From the NCBI GenBank assembly GCA_944384925.1, contig CALWVF010000011.1, positions 1-64,000 of the forward strand: DNA of 64,000 bases, in the 5' to 3' direction. Source of the stretch: an uncultured Clostridia bacterium. GTDB lineage: Bacteria > Bacillota > Clostridia > Oscillospirales > Acutalibacteraceae. Under the pieces are notes generated by a model. That model ran no database searches. It saw nothing but the letters and a program-made list of their open reading frames with translations, and was not told the origin of the DNA. The translations under genes and the position numbers were made by a program. This document shows positions 48,201 through 57,296 of the stretch, piece by piece; within the stretch, counting starts at the first letter, position 1; each line of letters opens with the position of its first letter.

Positions 48201-48731
48201 GTTTTGCAATTCTATATAAAAATTTTCATCACCAAAAATTTTACGATACTGTAAAGCTTTTTCTTTAGCCTTTTCATATTCATTTCTTTCTAATAGCCTG
48301 CACAATTCGCCAGAAAGGCATGCAGATAAGGCAATTAATCCTTCGCTATATTGTTCCAATAACTCTTGATCTACCCTAGGCTTGCTATAAAACCCCTCTG
48401 TCCATGATTTAGACACAATATTTATTAAATTTTGATAGCCTATATTATTCTTGCATAATAAAACTAAATGGCTAGGCGAAGAGTCTATCTCATATACTTT
48501 ATCAAACCTTGTTCTGGGCGCTACATAAACTTCACACCCTATAATTGGTTTAATATTGTTCTTTTTTGCTTCCTTGTAAAAATCTATTACTCCATACATT
48601 ACACCATGATCAGTAATTGCCACAGCGCTTTGCCCTAAATTTTTAATACTCGAAATTAAGTCTTTTATTCTACAAGCTCCATCTAGTAAACTATATTCAC
48701 TATGAACATGAAGATGTACAAAACCCTCCAT
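45228..48731 (-). CDS. dnaE: DNA polymerase III subunit alpha, DnaE type
   Basis: A 1167-residue C-family polymerase without exonuclease. It has an N-terminal PHP domain (FVHLHVHSEYSLLDGACRI, AITDHGVMYGV), then the palm with VGPGRGSGAGSLVAY and MPDFDIDFCYERR (near residue 398), then HPLLSSILDVTYGCIVYQEQVM and GYSLGRADIVRRAMSKKK. A helix-hairpin-helix stretch and an OB-fold domain near 1000 follow. In Firmicutes this enzyme extends primers and hands over to PolC, which is also encoded in this window. It is 10 bp after whiA, in the hprK operon. Confidence 0.95.
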   Translation of the reverse strand: MEGFVHLHVHSEYSLLDGACRIKDLISSIKNLGQSAVAITDHGVMYGVIDFYKEAKKNNIKPIIGCEVYVAPRTRFDKVYEIDSSPSHLVLLCKNNIGYQNLINIVSKSWTEGFYSKPRVDQELLEQYSEGLIALSACLSGELCRLLERNEYEKAKEKALQYRKIFGDENFYIELQNQGLKEQKYMNPMLINIARETEIPLVVTNDCHYISKEDSKVQDVLLCIQTNRTIYDEQRMKFSSDQFYVKSESEMRELFPDFKEAYENTLKIAEVCNVEFEFGNTKLPHFEVPNNQDHFEYLKDKSYRGLLKNYGQNPDSSILDRLEYELNMINNMGYVDYYLIVNDFVEYAKKSGIAVGPGRGSGAGSLVAYCIGITGIDPIKYNLLFERFLNPERVSMPDFDIDFCYERRQEVINYVIRKYGKEHVAQIITFGTMAAKAAIKDVGRAMAIPYSVVDTVSKLIPLELGITIDRALKISAEFRNKYDSDKQIKELIDMAKKLEGMPRHASTHAAGVVITEKPVSSYVPLTKNDDAIVTQFTMTTLEELGLLKMDFLGLRNLTILKDAENMVKKVDPSFNINNIHADQEVFDMFSRGETDGVFQFESAGMKSVVSQLKPENLEDLIAVISLYRPGPMEAIPRYIHNRHNSSDIVYKHPLLSSILDVTYGCIVYQEQVMQIFRTLAGYSLGRADIVRRAMSKKKADVMEKERKIFIYGLVNDDGIIEVDGCVRRGIDEQTAAEIFKEMESFASYAFNKSHATAYAYISYQTAFIKCKYPKEYMAALLTSVLDNINKIPHYIAECERMNIKVLPPHVNYSERGFIVSDNSIRFGLLAIKNLGSTFIKSIINERSQNGPFDSFYDFCVRMYGKEINRKALESLIKCGAFDHLGANRNQMLLSIDNVINSIDCDKKKNIDGQLGFFDNVKDSYDYKSSLENVAEFSIADLLSMEKEITGIYLSGHPMNEYAELYNDSKITKVIDILENNNKYNDESKVTILAIISQVRTKITKNNLSMAFVNIEDISSSIEMIVFPKVFSECFGILSEGNIVKINGHLKIKDDEEPKLICDRIFDINSKEKYPQVDNSNEIDTKGTTKNQRNKVGLYIKVENNSCFEYERAKLLVSIFEGKIPVYFYFNDTKKLMLSPRTLWVDLNKPLIKELKNIIGNDNIVVRT

Positions 48732-48741
48732 TATTTACCCC

Positions 48742-49668
48742 CTAATTATTATCACATTCTATTTCATTTGATATTTCTATAATTTTCTTTAGTCTATAAT
48801 TCACTGTCGAACGACTTAATGGCTTTGAAAACAATTCACCTATTTCTTTTAAAGACATGTCTGGATTTTCCAATCTTATAACAGCAATCTCTCTTAGGTT
48901 ATCGGGTAAAAATTCCAAACCCTTTTTTTCTTTTATAAATTCTATAGATTGAATTTGGATTGCAGAAGCCGATGCTGTCTTACTTATATTTGCTGTCTGA
49001 AAATTAGTAGTCCTATTCACATAGTTTCTTACCTCTTTTAGCATCTTTACCTGCATTAATTCCATAGATGCAATATTAGCACCTATATATACCAAAAAAT
49101 CTGCTACTGACTCACTTTCTTTAATATAAACAACATATTGCCCCCTTCGATAAGTAAAATTGGGCCTAAATTTAAATTCTTTTATATTTGAAATTATGTC
49201 TATAAGAAAATCAGCCAATTTCTTATTATGCACTATAAATTCCAACCTATAATCTTTATTTGGATTACTTATTGTCCCACATGAAATAAATGCCCCTCTT
49301 AAAAAATGGGACATATTATTTTTAATATTCAAACTACAATCTATTATACTGTTTTCTAAATTAAAATTTTCTTTAAGTATACTTATAAGTTTATCTATAT
49401 CTTCTTTATTTTTCATTTCTATATTAAAATTACTTTGGCCTTTTTTATTAGATAACTTAGTTTTAACATCTACAATTGAACCTGTTATATCTACAATTAA
49501 TTTCACTATTAAATCTTTTATGTAAGGTTTTCTTGTTATAAATACTATTGCATCCTCTGTAAAATTTTTACAAAACAGTAATATTCCATACATTTCTATT
49601 TCTTTAAATTTTTGCTTTTTAAAGTTAAATTTACATAGCTCTTTTTTAGTATCCGAAGAAAAAGACAT
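48742..49668 (-). CDS. whiA: WhiA-family DNA-binding protein
   Basis: A 308-residue WhiA. It begins SFSSDTKKELCKF, has the degenerate LAGLIDADG-type core (FLRGAFISCGTISNP, DYRLEFIV, FLVYIGA) and ends with the helix-turn-helix part LPDNLREIAVIRLENPDMSLKEIGELFSKPLSRSTVNYRLKKI. WhiA regulates sporulation in actinobacteria and chromosome segregation/division in Bacillus. In many Firmicutes yvcK sits between rapZ and whiA; here the two are 12 bp apart and it is absent. Confidence 0.94.
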   Translation of the reverse strand: MSFSSDTKKELCKFNFKKQKFKEIEMYGILLFCKNFTEDAIVFITRKPYIKDLIVKLIVDITGSIVDVKTKLSNKKGQSNFNIEMKNKEDIDKLISILKENFNLENSIIDCSLNIKNNMSHFLRGAFISCGTISNPNKDYRLEFIVHNKKLADFLIDIISNIKEFKFRPNFTYRRGQYVVYIKESESVADFLVYIGANIASMELMQVKMLKEVRNYVNRTTNFQTANISKTASASAIQIQSIEFIKEKKGLEFLPDNLREIAVIRLENPDMSLKEIGELFSKPLSRSTVNYRLKKIIEISNEIECDNN

Positions 49669-49680
49669 TGTAATATCTCC

Positions 49681-50538
49681 TTATTGCTTATCTATATCTC
49701 TATGTGTTACATTGACATTATATTTTAATAATAACAAATGCTCATAAAAATGCTGGGCCAATGCAACAGAACGATGTTTCCCTCCAGTACATCCTATAGC
49801 TATTAATAACTGGCTTTTTCCTTCATTTTGATAAAGTGGCAACATATAGTCTATTAATGGCAAAGCTAATTTTATAAATCCCTGTGAGACCTTATTATTT
49901 ATTACATAGCTTTTTACCTCATCACTTAAACCGGTTAAATCCTTTAAATCATCAACATAGTAAGGGTTTGGCAAGCACCGAACATCCAAAACTAAATCTG
50001 CTTCTGTAGGCATGCCATATTTAAATCCAAATGATTCACATATTACTGTTAACGCACTAGAAACATCTTTTAAGAATATACTGGATATTTTCTCTTTCAA
50101 TTGGGCTGGTGAAATATGTGAAGTATCTATTATATAATCTGAAACTTCTTTTACTACTCGCAATAAATTCTGCTCTAGCTCTATTGCTTTAGATATAGAT
50201 CCACTATAAACCTCATATAAAGGATGTTTGCGCCTAGTTTCTTTATATCTAATTTTCAATACTTCTTCTTTTGCATCTAAGTACAGGACTTTATACTCTT
50301 TTTTTTCTAATTTTAATCTTTCCAAATATTTTTTCAAAACATTAAATTCACTACTCCTAGTGTCTACAACTACAGCTACCCTTTTTTTACTATTTTTAGG
50401 TTCTTCACATAAGTTATAAAAGGAAGAAATTAATTCGGGAGGTATATTATCTACACAGTAAAATCCTATATCTTCAAAAGCATTTAAAGCTTTGGACTTA
50501 CCAGCTCCAGATAAGCCTGTTACAACTATAAATTCCAC
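49681..50538 (-). CDS. rapZ: RapZ/YvcJ family nucleotide-binding protein
   Basis: A 285-residue protein with an N-terminal P-loop (VVTGLSGAGKSKAL, Lys14) and the family motifs NAFEDIGFYCVDNIPPEL, VVDTRSSEF and YKETRRKHPL. The C-terminal domain has SFGFKYGMPTEADLVLDVRCLPNPYY and IGCTGGKHRSVALA. RapZ is an RNA-binding regulator of glucosamine-6-phosphate synthesis in enterobacteria; YvcJ of Bacillus hydrolyses nucleotides, and its exact role is unclear. It lies between murB and whiA. Confidence 0.93.
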   Translation of the reverse strand: MEFIVVTGLSGAGKSKALNAFEDIGFYCVDNIPPELISSFYNLCEEPKNSKKRVAVVVDTRSSEFNVLKKYLERLKLEKKEYKVLYLDAKEEVLKIRYKETRRKHPLYEVYSGSISKAIELEQNLLRVVKEVSDYIIDTSHISPAQLKEKISSIFLKDVSSALTVICESFGFKYGMPTEADLVLDVRCLPNPYYVDDLKDLTGLSDEVKSYVINNKVSQGFIKLALPLIDYMLPLYQNEGKSQLLIAIGCTGGKHRSVALAQHFYEHLLLLKYNVNVTHRDIDKQ

Positions 50539-50577
50539 AATAAGACCTCCATATTTACCTCAATTTATCTATATTAA

Positions 50578-51489
50578 TTAAATTTCTCCTACAAGCTTTA
50601 CCTCGCACTCCATATTAACACCTGTTTGCTTTTTTACTTCATTTTTTATTATGCTTATTAAAGTTAAAACATCATTACAAGTTGCATTTCCTGTATTAAC
50701 TATGAACCCTGCATGTTTATTACTCACCATTGCATCTCCGACTCTTCTACCCTTTAATCCACATTGTTCAATCAATGTTCCCGCAAAATACCCTTCAGGG
50801 CGTTTAAAAACACTCCCTGCACTTGGATATTCTAATGGCTGCTTTAATTTTCTTTGGTTCATATAACCATCCATTTTAATTTTTATCTTTTCCTTATCAT
50901 CTGGTTTTAATTTTACTGTAATGGATGTAATAACATTATTATTGTCGCAATAAAAGCTGTGTCTATAAGATAAGCATAGAGCTTTGGAACTCAATGTTTC
51001 AAATTTACCTTCTGGTGTGACGTGGGTACAACTATCTAAAATATTTTTCATTTCTCCAGAATAAGCTCCAGCATTCATAAATGCTGCTCCTCCTGCTGTT
51101 CCTGGAATACCCCACGCAAATTCTAGTCCTGATAAAGAATTATTATAAGCAAAAGAACACAATTTAGATAAACTAACTCCTGCACCGCAAATTATTTTAT
51201 TATTTTCTATAAGACTTAAACTATAAAAATCTCCCTCTAATTTTATTACAACTCCTCTTATACCTTTATCGGATACTAATAAATTAGAGCCCTTCCCAAG
51301 TACAAACGGAACTATGTTATTAACTTTACAAATATGTAATATACCTTCTAATTCTTTTCTATTCCTAGCAACCAAAAAAACGTCTGCATTACCTCCTATT
51401 TTAAATGTGGTATGCTTACTCATTGGTTCATTCATAAAAATTTTATAGCCTAAACTTTGTGCTTCTTCAAATATTTTTAAATTATACAT
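50578..51489 (-). CDS. murB: UDP-N-acetylenolpyruvoylglucosamine reductase
   Basis: A 303-residue FAD-dependent MurB (type II) that makes UDP-MurNAc for peptidoglycan. It has PMSKHTTFKIGGNADVFL, LGKGSNLLVSDKGIRGVVI, GLEFAWGIPGTAGGAAFMNAGAYSGEM, SYRHSFY, PSAGSVFKRPEGYFAGTLIEQCGLKG and the C-terminal EVKLVGE. The Ser of AGSVF and the final Glu are the expected proton-transfer residues. It lies 79 bp after hprK. Confidence 0.95.
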   Translation of the reverse strand: MYNLKIFEEAQSLGYKIFMNEPMSKHTTFKIGGNADVFLVARNRKELEGILHICKVNNIVPFVLGKGSNLLVSDKGIRGVVIKLEGDFYSLSLIENNKIICGAGVSLSKLCSFAYNNSLSGLEFAWGIPGTAGGAAFMNAGAYSGEMKNILDSCTHVTPEGKFETLSSKALCLSYRHSFYCDNNNVITSITVKLKPDDKEKIKIKMDGYMNQRKLKQPLEYPSAGSVFKRPEGYFAGTLIEQCGLKGRRVGDAMVSNKHAGFIVNTGNATCNDVLTLISIIKNEVKKQTGVNMECEVKLVGEI

Positions 51490-51568
51490 TTACACACCTA
51501 ACTTATTTTTATTTACCGATTTAAAATCAATGTATTTTATATTAGTTATATATATTTAAATAAAATAA

Positions 51569-52528
51569 CTATATATTCCAATTTAACTGCTCTTTGTAAT
51601 CATCAGATTCATCCATACCCAAACTCATTAATAATTCTTGAGCTGCATTATACCCTAATTTTTTTTGCCGATTGTTCATCGCAGCCACTTCTATAATTAC
51701 AGCTAAATTACGGCCTGGTTTTATAGGAATAGTTAAAACTGGTATTTCGACACCTAGTATATCTATAAAAACATCTTGTGAGCCCATTCTATCATAGATT
51801 TTTTCATCATCCCAAGATTCTAACTTAATGACAAAATCTATTTTTTCTGTCAATTTTACTGCCCCCATACCAAATAGCCGACGTGCATTTATTATTCCTA
51901 TTCCCCTAAGTTCTATAAAATGTCTTATATTTTCAGGAGATGACCCTACTAAACCACTTTTTGAAACTTTTCTTATTTCAACTGCATCATCCGCTACCAA
52001 ACGATGACCTCTCTTTATAAGTTCTATTGCAGTTTCGCTTTTTCCTACACCACTATCTCCGGTTATAAATACTCCTTCACCATAGACTTCAACAAGAACA
52101 CCGTGCCTTGTGATTCTTGGAGCAAGTTGAATATTCATATACGACAATAATGCTGCTGTCAAAACAGAAGTAGTCTCTACTGAACTAAGAATTGGAATTG
52201 CATGAATTCTTGCAGCTTCTAAAATTTCTATAGGAGGCTGCAAATTGCGTGTAACAATTACTGCAGGAGGCTTACAAGAAAATACCTTCTTTAAAGACTC
52301 TAACCTTTTTTTTGATTCAAACCTTGCTAAAAATGAAACCTCTGTATTTCCTATAATTAGTATTCTTTTATTATCAAAGTAATCCAAAAAGCCCATTAAC
52401 TCTACACCCAATCGGTTAACATCTTTAGAAGAAATCAATACTTCTTTTGGATCGACAGGCATATATAAAATATTAAGAGAAAGTTCTTTCATAATATCTG
52501 CTAAAGAGACTTTAAATCCGTCAGACAT
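51569..52528 (-). CDS. hprK: HPr kinase/phosphorylase
   Basis: A 319-residue enzyme that phosphorylates HPr at Ser46 or reverses this, controlling carbon catabolite repression. Walker A GDSGVGKSETAIEL (Lys163), the following HRLVADDAVEI and the HPrK signature region LRGIGIINARRLFGMGAV, NRQKKLGYNAAQELL are diagnostic. The frame is open back to 52579, but that codon lies upstream of the expected transcription start (promoter -10 at 52562-52567). The ATG at 52528 after GGGTG gives the usual protein length. It is the first gene of the six-gene operon to pfkA. Confidence 0.93.
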   Translation of the reverse strand: MSDGFKVSLADIMKELSLNILYMPVDPKEVLISSKDVNRLGVELMGFLDYFDNKRILIIGNTEVSFLARFESKKRLESLKKVFSCKPPAVIVTRNLQPPIEILEAARIHAIPILSSVETTSVLTAALLSYMNIQLAPRITRHGVLVEVYGEGVFITGDSGVGKSETAIELIKRGHRLVADDAVEIRKVSKSGLVGSSPENIRHFIELRGIGIINARRLFGMGAVKLTEKIDFVIKLESWDDEKIYDRMGSQDVFIDILGVEIPVLTIPIKPGRNLAVIIEVAAMNNRQKKLGYNAAQELLMSLGMDESDDYKEQLNWNI

Positions 52529-52561
52529 AACAACACCCATCCTTATATTTATTATATAAGT

Positions 52562-52589
52562 ATTATAACCCATATACATAATTTTTCAA
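52562..52589 (-). promoter_or_regulatory. Promoter of the hprK operon
   Basis: On the minus strand, TTGAAA (52584-52589), 16 bp, TATAAT (52562-52567). Transcription would start near 52555. Confidence 0.65.
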
Positions 52590-52629
52590 ATACTAATTAT
52601 AGAAATTTTACTATCTAAATAATAAAATA

Positions 52630-52659
52630 GGTAGATGTATAGTACTTTATACATCCACC
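52630..52659 (-). terminator. Rho-independent terminator after the secreted protein gene
   Basis: A 12-bp stem GGTAGATGTATA / TATACATCCACC with one G-T wobble and a 6-base loop. On the minus strand the 3' side continues CTATTTTATT. Confidence 0.7.
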
Positions 52660-52671
52660 AAGTTTTATAAA

Positions 52672-53484
52672 TTATTTAAAGAACAGAAATGGTCTATGTC
52701 CATCCACTTCAAAATAATTGCCACATATTTTACAAGTGTAAAAGTATTTCTTTCTTTCATAAGGCTGAGAAACCCACATATTTTTTTCCTTGTCATATAC
52801 ACGCTCATAACCAGTTTCACTTCTATAATCTATTGATCTTACTAATCCTGAGCCTGCTGAACCATTCAAAAGAAAACCTTTTTCACTATCTCCGCCATAA
52901 AGTCTTACATTGTCTGCAACTACTTCCGTACCTTTTCTAAGAACAAGTGCATTGCCACCGTCTCCGCCGAAAGCTCCTCCTTTAACTCCACATCCACCTT
53001 TAATTGTAAGAGAATCTAAAGAAACTCTTCCTGATTCAACTACAACAGTATCATTGGCATCTTTGTATCCTGAACTATTAATTCCATTAGAACCAAACAT
53101 GAAACCATTTTTAATTTTAATGTCAGCATTAGCTTTACCACAGATTCTAAGACAAGCACAATTTTTAAATTTAATTGAATAGCCATTAAGATCTAAGTTC
53201 ATATCGCCAGATAAACATATACTTTTATACACATCTATATTACCAGATAAAATTACGTTGTCTCCTTTTTTGCTATTTTTAATAGAGTCTATTAAAGAAT
53301 CTTGATCATAAACATAAATTGTTCTCTGATTTTCATATGATGAATTGCTATTGTCACCATATATAATATTAACATCACCATTAATTTTAATCTTATCTTT
53401 AGCAGCTGCAGAAGGTACCATTAACCCAACAAATAACACTAAAGATGAAACAGCCAATAAAACTCTTCCTTTTAAATTTTTCAT
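52672..53484 (-). CDS. Secreted protein, beta-helix-like, with C-terminal CxxC pair
   Basis: 270 residues. A signal peptide is clear (KNLKGRVLLAVSSLVLFVGLMVPSAAA). The mature part has strand-rich repeats of the parallel beta-helix kind (NVILSGNIDVYKSICLSGDMNLDLNGYSIKFKNCACLRI, in the style of pectate-lyase-like or autotransporter repeats). A glycine-rich stretch GGCGVKGGAFGGDGGNALVL follows. It ends with a short segment that has CKICGNYFEVDGH, a possible half zinc knuckle. No sorting signal is seen. Function unknown; a surface or spore-coat location is a guess. It is a single-gene unit. Confidence 0.65.
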   Translation of the reverse strand: MKNLKGRVLLAVSSLVLFVGLMVPSAAAKDKIKINGDVNIIYGDNSNSSYENQRTIYVYDQDSLIDSIKNSKKGDNVILSGNIDVYKSICLSGDMNLDLNGYSIKFKNCACLRICGKANADIKIKNGFMFGSNGINSSGYKDANDTVVVESGRVSLDSLTIKGGCGVKGGAFGGDGGNALVLRKGTEVVADNVRLYGGDSEKGFLLNGSAGSGLVRSIDYRSETGYERVYDKEKNMWVSQPYERKKYFYTCKICGNYFEVDGHRPFLFFK

Positions 53485-53549
53485 ATTTATTTCCCTTTCT
53501 GTTTATAAAATATTTTATGTTATTATTATACAGAAAAGTGTACAAAAAA

Positions 53550-54674
53550 TCAATTAATATTTTGTACAAGTTTTATCCGCTCTTGTCCCATTTTTTTGAC
53601 TTTTACGTCAACATTAATATTATAATCAGATTTCATTAATACTTCTTTTAAGCTTTTAATGTTCTTAAAAAATTCTTTATCATCTCTTTTAATTATCTTT
53701 CCAAAGTTAAATACGTCACTCTTATAATTAAAAATAGACTCCCTTATAGCATTATAAATTAATGATTCGAGCCTATTTTTAAGTTCCGCTTCCATTGTAG
53801 CTATATAATTATCGCTAAATAAACTGTTTACATCTTTATTGATTTCATATATATTTGATTTTACATTAACATTTATGTTAAAGCATGGTGTACCATAATT
53901 ATTTTGAAAATTAACTTTACTTTTAGAATCTGTAAGATTAAATGTTACTTTTCCCAATCCTTTTATATCTATTACTTCTGTTCCGCCTAATACACTATCT
54001 GAAACAAGTAAAACTCCTCTTGATAAATCCTCGGCTAAAAATCCCGACAATTTATCTTCATTAAATACTGCCGTCGAATCTGCTATTACTAAATCACCAT
54101 TGTCTATGTTAATACATGCAATTTTAGGATCGGAAATATTATTATATAAACAATTAACTACATCTAATACATTAGAGAAAATTATATTAGAATTTAACCT
54201 TTGAGCATTAGACATTTCTGATATTTTATCAGCAGTAATTATGCCATTAGCTCCTTCTAAGGTTAATATTTTGGATGCATTTTCCTTTGCGATAAAAACA
54301 GTAACAGTTGGTCTACATTCATAATGTCGTATAAAAAAGTCAATTACTTTACTTATGCCATCACGAGCAACTTCTTCTCCCAAAATTAATATTAAATTTT
54401 GAGAGTACATTGGTTCTTTTCCTGTAATATTGGATACTTTAGATATAGCATCAATTATAGAGTCTCCTTTTAAACTAATTGTTTCATAATTTTCTCCCAT
54501 TTCTTCTCCAGAGTTATCTGCTGTAAGAAATTGAACTGTTACATTATATAAATTGTTTTCCTTATCTACACCTAGGCCCTGCACTATAAGCCTTTCATGT
54601 AGCTGCTTACCTCCTGTGCAACCCGATAAGAGTATTGAAAAAACAATTATAAAACTAAAGCTTAACTTTTTCAC
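53550..54674 (-). CDS. gerKC: Spore germination lipoprotein, Ger(x)C family
   Basis: A 374-residue lipoprotein C subunit of a GerA-type nutrient germinant receptor. The signal is FSFIIVFSILLSGC with Cys at the lipobox. The Ger(x)C signature is IVQGLGVDKENNLYNVTVQFL near the N-terminus, with EPMYSQNLILILGEEVA and FFIRHYECRPTVTVFIAKENA. It starts at GTG 54674, overlapping the end of gerKB by 20 bases, so translation is probably coupled. The subunit letter follows gene order, and the germinant is unknown. Confidence 0.92.
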   Translation of the reverse strand: MKKLSFSFIIVFSILLSGCTGGKQLHERLIVQGLGVDKENNLYNVTVQFLTADNSGEEMGENYETISLKGDSIIDAISKVSNITGKEPMYSQNLILILGEEVARDGISKVIDFFIRHYECRPTVTVFIAKENASKILTLEGANGIITADKISEMSNAQRLNSNIIFSNVLDVVNCLYNNISDPKIACINIDNGDLVIADSTAVFNEDKLSGFLAEDLSRGVLLVSDSVLGGTEVIDIKGLGKVTFNLTDSKSKVNFQNNYGTPCFNINVNVKSNIYEINKDVNSLFSDNYIATMEAELKNRLESLIYNAIRESIFNYKSDVFNFGKIIKRDDKEFFKNIKSLKEVLMKSDYNINVDVKVKKMGQERIKLVQNIN

Positions 54675-55752
54675 TTTCTTTTCTTCTCCTTGATTTAATA
54701 AAATCTACGATTAACAATATCAGTGGTATTATTATAGATGTTAATAAAGTAAATCCAAATAAAAAATTAATATTATATATATATCCATTAAAGTATTGTG
54801 TACTATTAGCTAACACACTTATTACAACAACAAAAAACGCTCCTATAAATATAGAAATCCTTCCTGCTAAATCTCCAAATACTCTTTTTATGCACATTGA
54901 AAATAACAATAAGAAAAGAGAAACCTTTATAAATAATCCTGTTGTCCAAATACCTAAATACAAAGAATCTAAATTTTTTAAAAATCCTATACCTGCTATC
55001 ATAGAAGCTGTATAAACAGGAAACAACTGTGTTTTTACATAATCTCCTAATGTTCCCACTATAGCAAATATAAAAACTGCTATTGAAGCATATATAGCCA
55101 CATTCCATAATACTATACCTTTTTTTACTTTGCCTTTAGCAAGCGGTATTAGCATAGCCATAGCAGGAATACATGAAGTAGTAGATAGCATTAATATTAC
55201 ACCTTTAACTACATCCTGATTCCCATCATACATTAATGGCTCATAGTTAAGTGCATTTATTTGCGGGAATAAAGATATTATTATAAAAATACCTGCCAAA
55301 ATTATTAAAAAGAGTATAAAACCCGATGCCCTCACTAATGCTTCTATTCCTTTAAATGCTGCATATGAAGCTGTAATCATTACAGCTATAGACATTAATA
55401 TTATAGATATATTTGGATCCATTACATTTGTAACAAAGTTATTAAATAACGATAAACTGTATATACAAATAAATATATAATATACAGCATATATAAAAAC
55501 AAAAATTATTCCTATCTTACCTATCAAAAAGTATGACATATCTGCAATATTCATTGATTCCCTTTTATTACAAATTAAATATACAGGTATAATCATAAAA
55601 AAAGTTAATATAAAGGCAACACCAGAAGAAATTATTTGGTCCCATATACTATTACTTGACGATATGGTAGAGCTATATGTTATATTTGTAATCATTCTAC
55701 TTATAAAAAGAGTAGCAAATAATTGCCCAACAGTTATCTGCCTTTTTGTCAT
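54655..55752 (-). CDS. gerKB: Spore germination permease-like protein, GerAB/endospore germination permease family
   Basis: A 365-residue B subunit with about ten membrane helices, of the amino-acid permease-like (APC) fold. The N-terminal ITVGQLFATLFISRMI, the AYAAFKGIEALVRASGF-like region and the basic C-terminal tail match the GerAB family, which is thought to bind the germinant in the inner spore membrane. AAGGAGT precedes the ATG, 5 bp after the gerKA stop. Confidence 0.92.
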   Translation of the reverse strand: MTKRQITVGQLFATLFISRMITNITYSSTISSSNSIWDQIISSGVAFILTFFMIIPVYLICNKRESMNIADMSYFLIGKIGIIFVFIYAVYYIFICIYSLSLFNNFVTNVMDPNISIILMSIAVMITASYAAFKGIEALVRASGFILFLIILAGIFIIISLFPQINALNYEPLMYDGNQDVVKGVILMLSTTSCIPAMAMLIPLAKGKVKKGIVLWNVAIYASIAVFIFAIVGTLGDYVKTQLFPVYTASMIAGIGFLKNLDSLYLGIWTTGLFIKVSLFLLLFSMCIKRVFGDLAGRISIFIGAFFVVVISVLANSTQYFNGYIYNINFLFGFTLLTSIIIPLILLIVDFIKSRRRKESEKVKL

Positions 55753-55757
55753 ATATA

Positions 55758-57296
55758 TTACTCCTTATTAACATTTATATTTGAGCCAGGCATTGTTTGT
55801 ACTGCATTTTGCTTTTTTGCCAGCGTTTTCCATCCCATCCTAACAACTACGTCGCGCATACCAAAAGCGCTAAATGGCGACATAGGTGCAGAAAATGGTA
55901 TTCCATAATTAGTTTTAGCACAAATATTTATTAATACAATAGAAAATAAAAGTGTTATACCCCAAACTCCCATTATCCCTCCAATAATAATAAATATAAA
56001 TCTTAGAATAGCAATAGGTTCATATAAATTTGGAATTACATATGACGAAATTGCTGTAAGTGCTACTATCATTAATGTGGGTGCACCTATTAGGCCAGCG
56101 CTCACTGCTGCATCTCCTATTACTAAACCTCCTACTATACTAACTGCATGTCCAAGTGGCTTGGGTAAACGTAGACCCGCTTCTCTCATTATCTCATATA
56201 TAAAGTGTATTATTAGCGTTTCTAATACCAACGGAAATGGTGTTGAAGCCACCGAATTAGCAATTTTAACAAGTAGTTCCCTTGGAAGTAACTCTGGATT
56301 AAATGTTACAGTAGCAACATATATTCCAGGCAATAAAGTAGCTACAAAAAATGCAACATACTTTAACCAGCGAGTAAGTGTTGCAAAGTAAGGACGTGTA
56401 GTATAATCATCCATATTTTGAAAATTCTCTATAAATAAATGAGGTACTATCAAGACATTAGGGGTACCGTCTATTAAAATAGCTACCCTGCCTTCCGCAA
56501 TCTTTCCGCAAACAGTATCTGGTCTTTCAGACATGCCTACGCTACTAAAAAATGAAATATCATTCTCTTCTTCTAAATATGGAGATACATATCCTGATGC
56601 TAATATTGTTCCAAGATCTATTTTATGCAGTTTACTTCTTATTTTTTGGAGAATTTCTCCAGACACTATATCTGTTAAATAGCACAAACAAATATCTGTA
56701 TTACTCACAGAACCAGATTTCAGCATTTCAAATTTAAGTTTTGGATTTTTAATTCTTCTCCTAATTAAAGTCATATTTATTCTAAGAGGTTCCACAAATC
56801 CTTCCCTAGATCCTCTTTGCATTACTTCAGACGTAGGTTCAGACACACTGCGGAAATTAAAGCCCTGCACCCCTATTGCTAGCATACAATTGCAGCCATC
56901 AATTGCTATAACTGCAAATCCAGACATAATAAATGAAAATACTTCATCATAGGTAACTACTTGTACTTGTTCTGTTGTAGATAATAAATGATCACGAATA
57001 TACTCATATTTTTCTACAGAATTTTTGTTTATAAAGTCACAATTTACTATAGGGGTTAAAACACTGTTAGCAAATATTTGTTTGTTGATCATTCCTTCAA
57101 TTGTAATAATTGCCATACTCGTTTCGTTTATTTTCATTTGTCTAATAGTAAGATCAGCACTTCCATCAAATTCCTTTTTTATATAAATTATATTTTTTTC
57201 TAAAGAATCAGACATTTTTTCCACTTTTCGTTTGTATACTGTTTTATTATGTGGATTTTCATATAGTTCAACCAAGTTTTTTATAAAGTTTAACAA
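55758..57296 (-). CDS. gerKA: Spore germination protein, GerAA/GerKA family
   Basis: A 512-residue A subunit of the germinant receptor. It has a soluble N-terminal half with KKEFDGSADLTIRQ, a long conserved segment GREGFVEPLRINMTLIRRRI (the SREGFVE region) and VAILIDGTPNVLIVPHLFIENFQ, then about five membrane helices (RWLKYVAFFVATLLPGIYVA, LGHAVSIVGGLVIGDAAVSAGLI). The start is TTG 57296 behind GGGGGGAG. It heads the order A-B-C on the minus strand, with no clear sporulation (SigG) promoter visible by eye. Confidence 0.93.
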   Translation of the reverse strand: MLNFIKNLVELYENPHNKTVYKRKVEKMSDSLEKNIIYIKKEFDGSADLTIRQMKINETSMAIITIEGMINKQIFANSVLTPIVNCDFINKNSVEKYEYIRDHLLSTTEQVQVVTYDEVFSFIMSGFAVIAIDGCNCMLAIGVQGFNFRSVSEPTSEVMQRGSREGFVEPLRINMTLIRRRIKNPKLKFEMLKSGSVSNTDICLCYLTDIVSGEILQKIRSKLHKIDLGTILASGYVSPYLEEENDISFFSSVGMSERPDTVCGKIAEGRVAILIDGTPNVLIVPHLFIENFQNMDDYTTRPYFATLTRWLKYVAFFVATLLPGIYVATVTFNPELLPRELLVKIANSVASTPFPLVLETLIIHFIYEIMREAGLRLPKPLGHAVSIVGGLVIGDAAVSAGLIGAPTLMIVALTAISSYVIPNLYEPIAILRFIFIIIGGIMGVWGITLLFSIVLINICAKTNYGIPFSAPMSPFSAFGMRDVVVRMGWKTLAKKQNAVQTMPGSNINVNKE

